From the NCBI GenBank assembly GCA_020002185.1, contig CM034534.1, positions 33,028,049 through 33,092,048 on the forward strand: DNA of 64,000 bases. Direction: 5' to 3'. A program made the translations under genes and the position numbers. Of this stretch, positions 12,391-23,781 are shown piece by piece; the first letter of the stretch is position 1, and each line of letters starts with the position of its first letter. This stretch comes from Paraescarpia echinospica (Eukaryota > Annelida > Polychaeta > Sabellida > Siboglinidae). The notes under the pieces were generated by a model, which worked only from the letters and a program-made list of their open reading frames with translations, was not told where the DNA came from and did no database searches.

Positions 12391-13269
12391 AGTAACTATT
12401 AAGTTGCTGTCAAATTACTGACATTGAGCTATGCTATGACATCATCAAGATTCAAGATACTGTCAAGTCATTGTTAAGTCACTGTCAAGTCACTGACAAT
12501 TCATTATAAAGTAACTAGTCATTCTCAGTTGACACCTTCAGTTACAGTCTTACAACCATTAAACATCTTATAAATATGATATTTTTAGAGTATTCCATTA
12601 CTATTGTTGAGTAATTACGAGTTACATAATTTACATAGTTTCACTTTGAAATATGATCCTTACTAGAAGTTTGTCAACAAATATTTAAGGAAGGATTATC
12701 CTGACCACTAGATTCCGATCTGTGTGTAGCTGTGCCTGTGGGTAATCCAGGTAGATAACCCCAGTGGGTAATCCACACTGACCACTAAGCAAACATTGAC
12801 ACCATTTTAACTGGTGGAACTAACTACAGGGCTACCTGGTAAGAGAATAAACAAATACCTCCCCTATCTGCTGGCTACTAGCACTGGAAGGTCAGGGACC
12901 TGGAGGGAGGGGCCAGTGCCCCTATGACCCTCATTGATAAGTTGTCTGCCCTTCAGAAACTGGACACTTGGGGGATTATCTCAAAAGTGGTTAGCAGTCG
13001 AATCTGCCTGAAAATTCTTACATGTGGGATGTAATATAAGACAATGTTGATAATGATACTGTAGTTTAATTCAAATGATGAGTAGGCACTACTTTATCTG
13101 TTACAGTGGTAAGTTCATCAACAACAACAAAGTTCAGACGCAGTAGGAACACTGTGTTTTACACAAGTGTTCCTCTGAAGTATTGAATCTGCTTTCTATG
13201 AATCTATGTTCATGTCTTTTCCTATCCTTTAGCTCATCTCTCCTTCCATATTTAAACTCCCTCTCCAAT
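12391..13269. other. Non-coding stretch
   Basis: Contains a short degenerate 12-bp repeat (TGTCAAGTCACT-like, 12460-12510). No coding segment was recognised. Confidence 0.4.
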
Positions 13270-13271
13270 AC

Positions 13272-13405
13272 ATGCCTCCCCTCCCCTCCCTCCCTCCCTC
13301 CCTCCCTCCCTGCCTCCCTCCCTCTCTCCGTCCCTCCCTCCCTCCCTCCCTCCCTCCCTCCCTCCCTCCCTCCCTCCCTCCCTCCCTCCCCCTCCCTCCC
13401 TCACT
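13272..13405. repeat. (TCCC)n polypyrimidine tract
   Basis: About 130 bp of TCCC/CCTCC tetranucleotide repeat with a few interruptions (TGCC, TCTCTCCG). The - strand is a run of GGGA with many G-triplets, so G-quadruplex or triplex formation is possible. Proline/serine-rich open frames here are artefacts of the repeat. Confidence 0.9.
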
Positions 13406-13585
13406 GTCCTCTGTTCATTTCCGCTTTCTTCTGTCGCTCTTCTCTCTCCCGTCCCTTTCCCCATTAAAATGAATGATTTTATTATTATATATATACACAC
13501 ACACACACACGAATATGCCCCATGCTGGTATGTCTGCACAGAACAATAGCAGTATGTCAATTTGTCCTACAATCACTCCATGAAG

Positions 13586-13803
13586 TACTACAGGTCTGAA
13601 CCCTGTAATGCTTCATGTAGTGTTACAGGTCTGAACCCTGTAATGCTTCATGTAGTGTTACAGGTCTGAACCCTGTAATGCTTCATGTAGTGTTACAGGT
13701 CTGAACCCTGTAATGGTTCATGTAGTGTTACAGGTCTGAACCTTGTCATACTCCATGTAGTGTTACAGGTCTGAACCCTGTAATGCTTCATGTGGTGTTA
13801 CAG
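13586..13803. repeat. 35-bp minisatellite, about 6 copies
   Basis: The unit is GGTCTGAACCCTGTAATGCT followed by TCATGTAGTGTTACA, with mild divergence (one copy has CTTGTCATACTCC). Confidence 0.88.
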
Positions 13804-14800
13804 AGATTATTCCATAGTAGTTTTGCTAGAGCTATTTTGAAGTTTTAACAAATGTGGTATTCATTCTGCACTGAAAATCTAGATTGATTTATGGTATTTT
13901 CCTGGTCCTCTGAAAGGTTGTATGTTGTCTATCATCTATGCGAGGCTAGACTGCGATTGCGGGAGTAAATTTGGTTCAGAATGTACAAGATGCAAGAAGC
14001 GGAGATAGTTTCTGGGAATGTCTTGGAATTTGGGGGTCAAGTTGCCAAGATAGGGAGGCGCCAATCTGCCCCTGTCTGTGCCCCAGGGTCATTAAGACCT
14101 GTTAGAAACTTGTGATTGGATTATTCAGTGGGTGGACTTGTGTGTAATTCACTCTCTGTACTTTGGGCTGTCTGCTGGCGGTTTTAGTAAATTTGATTAT
14201 GCGGGGAATTTGAAGTTATTTGACTATCTGATGTTGGCAATTTTTCCTGGGGCAGGTGTATATTTTGAGAGAGTTGGTGATTTGAGTCATGTTGCACATG
14301 TTTTGTGTGTTAGACTTTTTAGCAGTGAACAGAAGTGTGTCCTTAGCTAACCTTCTCAAAGTGCCATCTTGAGTACTAGATGTTCTTCTGTGCAAAGACA
14401 TTATCTTGTATTTAGGACGTATACAGAATGGCGACTACCATTGTTACCTAGGAGAGGAGAAGGATGGGATACATACATACTAACTCTTACGGATCACCCG
14501 TAAGTTTTAAGATTTAATGGTCTTACAGGCGTAGGACAAATTCCTTATGGCTAGCAGGTGTTTTCATGTATTTAATTGTTTTATTATTATTATTTTATAT
14601 GACTCGTCTAACTAAACTAAACGATCTTTCCTGAGTCGAGAAACGACCATTTGTCCCGATAATTTTAGCGGAGTTCAGTGTGTTAATCGAAGTCTCGCGA
14701 GATGAGAAGAATATATCCCAGATTGCATTGCAGATATCTTTTGAGCATGCCTGGCAAACCAACTGGCGAAAATTCATACCGCGTGTAAATTTCGAAGAAG
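13804..14800. other. Non-coding stretch upstream of the hAT-type relic
   Basis: No gene was recognised. A small inverted repeat (CTTACGGATCACCCGTAAG, about 14485-14505) lies about 300 bp upstream of the start codon at 14801. No convincing hAT terminal repeat was found. Confidence 0.4.
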
Positions 14801-16541
14801 ATGGAAACTCTGGCGAAGAAGCAAAAACAGAAGCAGTATGCTTGGACGTATCAGTCCAGTTGGAATGGCCTGTTTAAAGGCATCATCAGTGAAAGCAAGT
14901 TAGGGAGCAACCACGCATGGTGTACTGTCTGTTGTCGAGATATTAAAGTGGCTGTCTCCGGATTGTACGATGTGCGCGAGCACATTAAATCCAAGACGCA
15001 CATGCGACAATTGAAGTGTTCACAAGTAACCAGCTTTTCAAGCCCAAGTCTACGAACTCCGCCGACTCGACCACAAAAGCGGAGGTATTGTTTTCGTTCT
15101 TTTTGGCCGAGCACAACTGGCCCGCACTTTTGGCGGACCAGTTTAAAGACCTTGCCCGCCAAATGTTCTCAGATAGTGAGATTGCTAAGCGATTCAAGTG
15201 TAATAGGACGAAAATGACTGAAAAGGATGAATTTGAAGACTTCCAGCTTCTAGAAGACGATGCTATCGCCACCACAGTGGACGGCCATCAGCGGCGACTT
15301 GATCACATCTGGGGGGACGTGATTGCAATGAATACTGCAATGGGGGAAGTACGCTTTCCCACCATCGCCACCGTTTACACTGCATTATGCTAGGCACACA
15401 CCAGCCGACTAACGCCGACTTGGGTTGCCAGTCGGCGCAAAAAGCAATCGGCACTAAACGCCAATTAGTTCCGGCGACTAGCACCGACTTCTGCCCGCAC
15501 ACACCTGCCAGCACATACCAACCGACTCGCGCCGACATTTGGCGCTCGGCATGATCCTTGTAGAAAACAAATCCACTATAAATATGTGTTTACCCCTTTG
15601 GTTGCCAATGACTACGGATTTAACAATGTGTTTCGATACGTCTACAATAAATACATGAAACATTTGTAAAAAGTAGGCCAAAATGGCTATCAAAAAATGA
15701 AACTTGTTACGTAGTAAGTCGGAGCTTTGCCGTCAGCCTTCACGACGATATGGCTTGAGCATTTAGCATATCCTCCAGCAAAGAAAAGTATAGCGTCGAG
15801 CTATGTTTTATATCAGTGCACAGAATGTTTTATTTAGCCGTTTCAGTTAATAGTTATGCTGAAGTGTAATCAGTCGCACCCAACGAATTCCTCAAAAACG
15901 TTTTCCACTGCTAGCGGATTTTTAAGGCTTAATATATAATTATGCGCCCGGTAGCGGCGCCACCAGAGGTAGCGTTTTTCACAAGACAAAATGGCAATTC
16001 CTGTCGGAAGCAGGAAACAAAGTCAAGTGGAAATTAGGTTTATTTGTGGCGCCTGTTTTAAGAACAAGCGATAAAAAAACGATGATGGTCAATGGCTTAT
16101 CACATGATCGCACTATGATTTCTTATTGGCAAAGTTACCGCCGACTGTCGTGTTATGACAAAAAACCTGCACACACCAGCCGACTCGTCATCGGATATGC
16201 GCTGACTTGTCTGAGTTGTCACCAGATATATCATTATCTAACACCGACCGCCGATTCAACATTTGAATCGGCGTTAGTCGGCGCTATAAGGCCGACCGTC
16301 GGGCTTAAATTCGGCACACACCAACCGACTGCCATCGGCCGACGGTTTTTACACCGACTAGTCGGTTGGTGTGTGCCGAAAATCGGCTGGTGTGTGCCTA
16401 GCATTACTCAGACTGCCCCACAGCAATGCTGACTCAGAACGGACATTTTCCATACTAAGAAAAATACACATAGATACCCAGACACAATCACATAATACTT
16501 ACAATGTAAACTTAACTTTGACAGCTGCTGTCATCAGTTAG
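14801..16541 (+). pseudogene. hAT-type transposase-derived gene, split by a DNA transposon insertion
   Basis: From the ATG at 14801 the frame encodes a BED/TTF-like zinc finger: C41, C44, H61, H67 in AWCTVCCRD and YDVREHIKSKTH. One lost base in the T-run near 15036 shifts the frame. Reading continues in the next frame (FKPKSTNSAD, FFLAEHNWPALLADQFKDLA, IAKRFKCNRTKM), a layout known from hAT-like zinc-finger proteins. The DDE catalytic core is absent. The frame goes straight to GEVRFPTIATVYTAL and stops at the inserted 1016-bp element (15388-16403). The hAT dimerisation end (LRLPHSNADSERTFSILRKI) resumes in the same frame at 16407 and stops with TAG at 16539-16541. AATAAA follows at 16627-16632. 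Intact N- and C-terminal parts without a core suggest a non-autonomous or domesticated derivative, now broken. Confidence 0.72.
15388..16403. mobile_element. 1016-bp Harbinger-like MITE inserted in the hAT-type gene
   Basis: The ends are inverted copies beginning TGCTAGGCACACACCAGCCG. The flanks are a TTA duplication at 15385-15387 and 16404-16406, as expected for PIF/Harbinger. Subterminal sequence is packed with CCGACT and AGTCGG words. Near the right end lies a nested inverted pair, CGGCACACACCAACCGACT (about 16313) and AGTCGGTTGGTGTGTGCCG (about 16359-16378). No transposase frame was seen. The insertion interrupts a leucine codon region of the host reading frame. Confidence 0.88.
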
Positions 16542-17153
16542 AGGTGTTGCCTATGATGATGCTCCGCGATGCAAAGCACGCGTGCTATGAGAATAAGCTG
16601 GAGCACCTGTCTGACAAGTGAATATCAATAAAGAGAGTTGTGTGAACAGGTGTTGTTGTTAATGCCGGTATATTAGATATAAGCTGTCTTGTCCTTTTGC
16701 TATACTTGCAGTTCGCTTATGGATGTCTTATGGATTTTTGCCCACAGTCTTACAGGTGCGGATCACTGAAGGTTGGCATGTATGACGGGATGCCACAGTG
16801 GAAGCAAGATTACCTGGCTCCGGTTGATCAGTTTTTAATATGTCATCTGTCAAAAAGTTAAATGGTATCTCCAGATTTATCAGCATTTTATAATGTTTTA
16901 TGACTGATATTATATATTCATTTCAAAGATGGAGTGTTAACCCTTTGGACCCCAGTTTATTAAATAGTCCCTGCAGCATGCACGCAAAATCACAAAGATA
17001 TGGGAGCACCTGGTTTTTTGCATATACCTTTTTGTACATTATGTCCTAACATTGCAAGTTGCGCTTATTTTAAAGGTAATTGAATTCAACACAAGATGGT
17101 TGTAAACATAATTTAATAAACTTTAAAGTAAACATGAAATACGCCTTGTCTGC
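16542..17153. other. 3' flank of the hAT-type relic and spacer
   Basis: Holds a poly(A) signal at 16627-16632. A short open segment at about 16712-16861, preceded by TTGCAG and containing GMYDGMPQWKQDYLAPVDQ, could be an exon or chance; I cannot assign it. Confidence 0.4.
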
Positions 17154-17155
17154 TA

Positions 17156-17995
17156 AAGGCCCATTTACACGAACAACTAGTTGGCGGACTAGTTGGGCAA
17201 CTCGGTGTTGCCCAACTAGTCCGGCAACTAGTTGCTCGTGTACGCATTGGTTTAGGCACGATTTGTCACGGCGTCGACGGAGTCGTCCAAATTGGGGCTA
17301 GCCCCAATCTGACCGACTAGTTGTTCGAAGTTGTGCCTAATTATCCAATCAGCGCGCAATACGGTGATGACGTTGATAGGTCAACGGCGGGTTCATATAC
17401 TTGTAAACATTTCGTCCGCCATTTTTTCTTCCACTTCGAATTAGAAGTTGATCGGAATAACAAACATAATAAAAGTTTGCGAAATATACGCTCTAGGATC
17501 TACACTTGCATGACAAAACAACGACGAATAGTAGAAGACTGCGACGTCCTTAGCACAACAAGTTAATGTGTATTCTAGATTTTACGTAAATTTGTTGCGA
17601 TATTTACTGCTGTCCCGACCCGAGTCCCAGGTCTATGCGGGTCGATCAGTCGATGCACTATCTGTTGAAGTTAATTAACGTCTAGCTTGGCGACCCTAGC
17701 CTAGGCTAGACTACCAGGTACTGCAGGCAATGGTTTTAAGCGAAATAAATAACATCTGAGAACTGTAATCGTTGTTTCAGCAAAAACAATTCCGGTTGCT
17801 GTCAACTACTTTTCTGTTTCTTTTACCCGAGAGCTCCAAATCGTAAGCAGTCGCAGTCGAGGTCAAGGTCGCAGTTGTTCGCTGTGTCGAGACATGTCAC
17901 ATGTGTAAATGCACACGTAAAAGTTGTCGGACTAGTTGGACAACACCGAGTTGGCCAACTAGTCCGCCAACTAGTTGTTCGTGTAAATGGGCCTT
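17156..17995. mobile_element. 840-bp MITE with long palindromic TIRs and TA duplication
   Basis: The left end starts AAGGCCCATTTACACGAACA and continues into repeated CAACTAGTTGG words. The right end is its near-perfect inverse, ending TGTAAATGGGCCTT. Flanking TA dinucleotides (17154-17155 and 17996-17997) fit a Tc1/mariner-type or similar integration. Each TIR holds further internal palindromes: ACTAGTTGGGCAAC, then GTTGCCCAACTAGT. The internal 700 bp have no convincing protein; the two open frames of 73 and 81 codons have no recognised similarity. Confidence 0.85.
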
Positions 17996-18160
17996 TACAA
18001 AGAGCGGTACATATATATATACAAAGTCTTTGGTAGTTGATATTTTCAAATGGCGTTCATTCAAAACTTCCAGTACAAAGCTATATGACAGATAACCAAA
18101 GTGCACAGCAGATATACTATAAGAGAATTCAGTGACACAAGTTACATAAATATCCAGAAG

Positions 18161-18390
18161 ATGATACGACTGCTACCTGTTGTCGTAACTAAATGATACA
18201 ACTGCTATCTGTTGTCGTAGCTAAATGATACAACTGCTATCTGTTGTCGTAGCTAAATGATACAACTGCTATCTGTTGTCGTAACTAAATGATACGACTG
18301 CTATCTGTTGTCGTAACTAAATGATACAACTGCTATCTGTTGTCGTAGCTAAATGATACAACTGCTATCTGTTGTCGTAGCTAAATGATG
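18161..18390. repeat. 32-bp minisatellite, 7 copies
   Basis: The unit is ATGATACAACTGCTATCTGT followed by TGTCGTAGCTAA. Copies differ at ACGAC/ACAAC and GTAGCT/GTAACT. Confidence 0.9.
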
Positions 18391-21300
18391 GAACCGGGTG
18401 GTTGGGGAAGCGAGCGTCTGGACATTTGCAAGTGGTTGGGGTCTCAAGGGTAAAGAGAGATCTCGAAATGGCAGGCGTGAACAACCGGGAGAGAGGTTCG
18501 GCAGCAAACTAATCGCACATTCCATGCTACATAGTATTAAATGACAATGACGTGTTTTTAGCCACAATTTGTATTCACCATTTACATGGTTTTTAATTAT
18601 ATTTCGAAAAGTCGGCATCGCATCATGCGTGTGTGCCAAAACAATAATAAACCTGTGGGACATTACCCGGACGTTGGGGCTACCACATTATGCAGAAGAA
18701 GTGAATGGCAGAGGATTATGCTAGGTGGGGATGACTCGTCATGAGGGTGGAACAGACCAGAATTAATTATGTTGCCCCCAACCCACAAGGGATCAAGGGA
18801 AGAAGAATAACATTACGGTATTTGTAATTCAAACTGACCATGTTTCTCCATAGCATGGACGTCTTTCTTGGCTCTCATCTGACCATGGTAAACTGTAGAG
18901 AGAGGCAAGCCACACCCCACACCATGCAGATATCAGGACTGGTAGCACAACTGTTCTTAGCCTCTGATAAGCTCAGTGTGAGTTGCCAGATTTTTATTTT
19001 AACAGTCTAATGTGGCCAAACGTTTTTTGTGGGCAAACTTTCTGTTTGTACAGTTACTGCCAACTATAATCAGATGCTACAGCAAGATATGTTCTGATAT
19101 ACCAGGCTACCCGATCTGCTATATGTGTCACTGCAATAACTAAAGTAGAACATTTGTACTGTGCCAGTATCAGCATAGAATCTGTGTTGCCTCTTACCGC
19201 ATGCTACTTCTGGCTGACTATTTGACTAATTTCTGGGAAGTATTTAGCCACGCGGGCATCAGTGTGAACTGACTATAACGTATATTCTGGATCTCATGCA
19301 GTAAGGATGGCCTGGATTTACGACAAAATGAACAAATCTTGAACCGGCAGCCTCCAACACAAGAGACTGGTGCTCTAATGTTAGCACTGCACTCTCACAT
19401 GTGAAATGTTCTCAGTTCAGTGTGGGCAGGGCTATTTCAAGAATAGAACTAATATATTTTTGGCTGCCAACACTTTTGAGTGCATGATTCCATCAAATTG
19501 ATTGATCCAGACACTGACGTCACGGTCTAAATTGTTAGCACGACTTGATCAAGCTTTACCTTCCCAACCATGTTTACACGCACACACATTTGCATTTATG
19601 CGCAAACACACACAATTGTACATTCATTTTGTTGCAAACACATTTGCAGCAGCCATCTTAGTAAGCTTGATGTACCTGGTTGCAAGGTAAACTGTGGTAT
19701 GTTGACCTGCCAGTAGTCAAGAGCTCTTACACGATAGAGAATATATACCATTACTGCGTCTGCATCTGTCCAAACTATTTAACAAATATGTAACCACTGA
19801 TATCTTGCATTAACATATCTAAGAACTAATCTTTGAACAACAAATATTTACTGCATCAGTGTTCATATATTAGCACTGTATATCAAACCTTTGGCACTGG
19901 CACATTGATCATATTTATATCAGACTGTAGCTTGTGTACATAGTTGAATTACTGGTATGTATCACTGCAAAAGTAAAGCGATCTTGTCTTTTCCGTTACC
20001 TGGAATCATCCTATCAAGCATAGGAAAATAATTATAAGCAGGAAGTTTGTTGAATTGCCTGTACTTTGACCCACTTGCAGCCATTATTGTCCTTCTTCAA
20101 CTCTGTTTACTATTTGACATTTTGTATATAATTTTAATGTTTTTGTGGGTACAACGTTCAAATTGCAAACACTGCCTTGGGCTTTTTAAACACATTTTTG
20201 CAGGCAGTATATCTATATATATATCTGTAGCATATTTACTCTAGTATTAAAAACATTATGTTAATAGAAACAAGTATTAATAAATATGGACCAGATAAGG
20301 TCAGTTTAGTAAAAGTCCATCACATTTTCTGCATCCCAAGGGTACACGTCAGAAGCAAGGGAAGCCCTGCCTGGGAACCCAGCCTAGGTAGGGGCCAACT
20401 CCCACTTTTATTGCCTGCTTAAGGAATGCTAGATACCCTGGATGTTATTATCTGTTTGGTGTGGTATGAGGCAATGGGTACTCGAATGCCTCACATAAAT
20501 AATGCAAGGCCACAAGTTGTCGACAACTGTTGGTAGTCACCGTTTGAACTAGCAGGATATAGCTGTGGGAACACTTGGCAGTATTTCACTTTTTAAAAGC
20601 TTTTGGTTAAGTTTTCATGAGGATTAAGTGTACATCTGAGAAATGTATTCCTTTTAGGTGCCTGAATACATAGCCTTACAGTAGATGTCAAAAGATTAGG
20701 GAACTGAACGGAATGGACATTTTAACACCTTGACACCGGTATAACAAACAACCTTGGATGTGTCTATCACCTTAATTGAATGGGTACAAGGTTGCCATTA
20801 CTAGGACTTACTTGTTGCCAAGTGTTTTCCTAGGGTCATGACACAGTTAGACTTCCTTCGTTACAGACGAAAAAAGTGCAGTGTATTTTTTACAAAATTC
20901 ACCTGCTCTGACACAAGTGCATTTGAGTAGTCAGATTTCCAGGTATGATTGTAGAAGCTGTTGAGAGTAAAATGGTGTATTTTTAGCTGTTTTTACTAAG
21001 CAGAAGGGTATTTGGCAGCAATTTGGCTAGTTGTCCCTTTAGTCGGATTACTGCCGGCATCCATTCGTAAATATTGATGGGTATCACACATACAGGCATT
21101 TTACGAGGGCTAGAAATATTAGATTTTGTCTAAACTCGACCAGCATGTCAATGAGATGACAACAACATCAGGTGAGAAGTTTAAGAAATTTTGTAGGTCA
21201 CGTTTTCTTATAATCAGACAAAACGTTAACATGGTCACCAATGGGAAAACTAACAGAGTGCTGCCCCCTTCTGGGTCGGGGAATGGGGGTGGTGAGGGAG

Positions 21301-22609
21301 GGGTGGGGTGGAGGGAGTGGGTGGTCAAACATGTAGTGGCTTGCCCAAGTCATGTGATCAGGAGGGTGAACTAGAGTTGTGATTCATGGTCTTGTGTCTT
21401 GTGGTGTGTTATCAGTCTTGTACCCTACTGACATCTTGTCTCTTGTCACAGTCAATACTGGCTGCCTTCATCATGCATGTGTGGGTGACTAGCCTTATCT
21501 ACTGCTACCAGTCCCCTGGGTATTGTCAAAGGGGTGTTGGTTGTTCCTTATACAAACCTATGGGTATGGATTCATTGTATATCTGGCTATAAGAAATTTG
21601 TGTATGTTCATTTTTGTTTAAAGAAACGCTGCTTCGGTGCTAAATGTAACCGATTTATTTAGTTTATGGGTAAATTAATTTACATTGAATTTAAGTGGAA
21701 AATCATAAAACATTAAAAATACATATTTTGGTTTGTGTGCATGTATGTGCACACATGCATGCATACATATATGTAAGTATGTAGCCATGTACTTACATGA
21801 CATGCATGTGTATGCCGTGCACACCAGCACTTGCTATTACTACAAACATAAAAGATTTGATATTTAACACATACCATTTTGTATTTGCTCCTGATCTCTT
21901 GATAGACCTGTGCTCCATAAAATATATTTATACCTGGCGTTGGACAGGAAAGAGTTAACAACAGTGGTCAGTGTGGAGGCAAGGGTTAATACCGGGCAGG
22001 TTAGGAATTAGGATGTTGCTTAGGACTGGACAAAGAATGTTTGAGGAATTCTAAACTGGTTACTTATCACCCTGCCCTGGAGCAGATGACTGGAGGGTCT
22101 GTAAACACAGATGTGTCTGTTTGGGAAGAGGGTGCAACCTCTGGAACCCAGGGAGACTGCCCCTGGGAAGGGTTATGGGTGTGTGGGAGGGTGTGGGACA
22201 GAGGCACACTTACTGTATGGGAGCATTTGAATTGACATACAATGCATGCCATACAACTGAGGGTGGGTTAAGTGGTTGTTTTAGTGTAGATTTCCTTGTG
22301 AAGGTAAAGGTCTAATGCAGGGGACAGGGGCTTAGCTAGGGGCCTGTCTGCCCAGTCTTCAAGACAGATGACAGGCCAAGATGGGTAATTACAACTGATA
22401 AAATGGGTGGACTGTAGAGGGGGCCAGCTGGCCACTAGATTAACTTATAATTTCAAATCTATGGGCCCACATTAATGACTATCATTGGTACAACTGGTAG
22501 TGAAACAAATCAAATAAACCAGTATTAATTAAATAAAATGACTCTAATAACACTAGTTTGTCATTTAAAAAACTAAACCGGCCAATAATGGCTGTGATTG
22601 ACTTCTATC
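18391..22609. other. Long non-coding stretch, no gene recognised
   Basis: More than 4 kb with only short overlapping open frames and no splice-bounded coding segment I could match. G-rich runs lie near 21285-21320. Possibly part of a long HSPA12 intron or intergenic DNA. Confidence 0.4.
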
Positions 22610-22612
22610 TTG

Positions 22613-22962
22613 TGGATGAAATTATGGTTATGTGGTAAGCTGGTGGTGATGTGGATGAAATGATGGTTATGTGGTAGAGTTGGTGGTCTTGTGGATGAAA
22701 TGATGGTTATGTGGTAGAGTTGGTGGTCTTTGAGACGAAATGATGGTTATGTGGTATTTAAGTTGTTGGTGATGTGGATGAAATTATGGTTATGTGGTAG
22801 AGTTGGTGGTCTTATGGATGAAATGATGGTTATGTGGTGGAGTTGGTGGTCTTGTGGATGAAATGATGGTTATGTGGTGGAGTTGGTGGTCTTGTGGATG
22901 AAATGATGGTTACGTGGTGAACTTGGTAGTTGTGTGGATGAAATGATAGTTATGTGGTAGAG
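22613..22962. repeat. 40-bp minisatellite, about 9 copies
   Basis: The unit is GTGGATGAAATGATGGTTAT followed by GTGGTAGAGTTGGTGGTCTT. Copies vary at the 3' half (AGCTGGTGGTGAT, ACTTGGTAGTTGT). Confidence 0.88.
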
Positions 22963-23479
22963 CGGGTGATGACATCAGTACAGTAAGAATAATGACACAT
23001 TGTCAGTATTGACAGATAAAGTCACTGGTGTCATATCCAGTAATAACTACTGCTGGTTTTTGAACCTGGTGAAAGATACTGGGATCCTAAATATGCACAG
23101 AAAAGATGCCCAGTACTTTTTTTGGAGAAACTCCCTCGGCAAACCGGGAGATATATCTAAGTGATTTACTACTGCCCGGCTGTGTAGGTCACATTGGACC
23201 GACTGTCTTCGCTGTTTGTCTGCGCTGAATAGCCCATAAACAAAGAAGCGTAGATAAGACAACTTTAGGAGGAGTGACAGAGGACAAAAACAATGATGTC
23301 TGCGTACCACTTGTATCTTTTAGGAACTGTGGATGCAACTGTTGTATCGCTTTGGCAGGTTGTTAGAAAATGTGAACATTTTCACACAGATAAATAGGCA
23401 TATTTGATACGTTGTTTTCTCTCCTCGGAACGGCTCCTTGGTTTTTCCTTTTTTCCAATCCCACCAAATCTCACTTGAC

Positions 23480-23600
23480 ACAGTCCTCCCATAGAGATGG
23501 GAGGACTGGTCTTCCTCTCCTACCTTCTAGTTTAAGGACATCTGCTTTCTTCGCTAGCTGTTCTTCCATTTGTTCCACGTGTCCAGGCCACTAGCCACCT
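23480..23600 (-). mobile_element. Possible LINE reverse-transcriptase tail relic
   Basis: Read on the - strand: GHVEQMEEQLAKKADVLKL, then EGRRGRPVL and WEDCVK. This recalls the C-terminal GHV.RM..RL.KKVLE..EGRR.RGRP..RW.DCVK pattern of many LINE polyproteins. Only about 40 residues are seen, so the call is weak. Confidence 0.35.
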
Positions 23601-23781
23601 CCTCACCAGTTTCTTTTTAAAAGTGACTTCTAGAAAGACAAAAACTCCCAAACCAATTAGTGGGACAAGGATTTAGTCTTGTGACTTTCTGATACTTCTT
23701 TCTACCGGGGTAGGTAAAGGCAGACAAACTTACCACACGGTCAGATCAGATAAAAGAGGCAGTTTGTTAGGTATGGTCGCA

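Noticed and set aside
13183..13560. Proline/serine-rich and glycine/arginine-rich frames
   Set aside because: Artefact of the (TCCC)n tract.
17080..17566. 73- and 81-codon open frames in the 840-bp element
   Set aside because: No recognised domain, and one is built from the palindromic TIR; probably chance.
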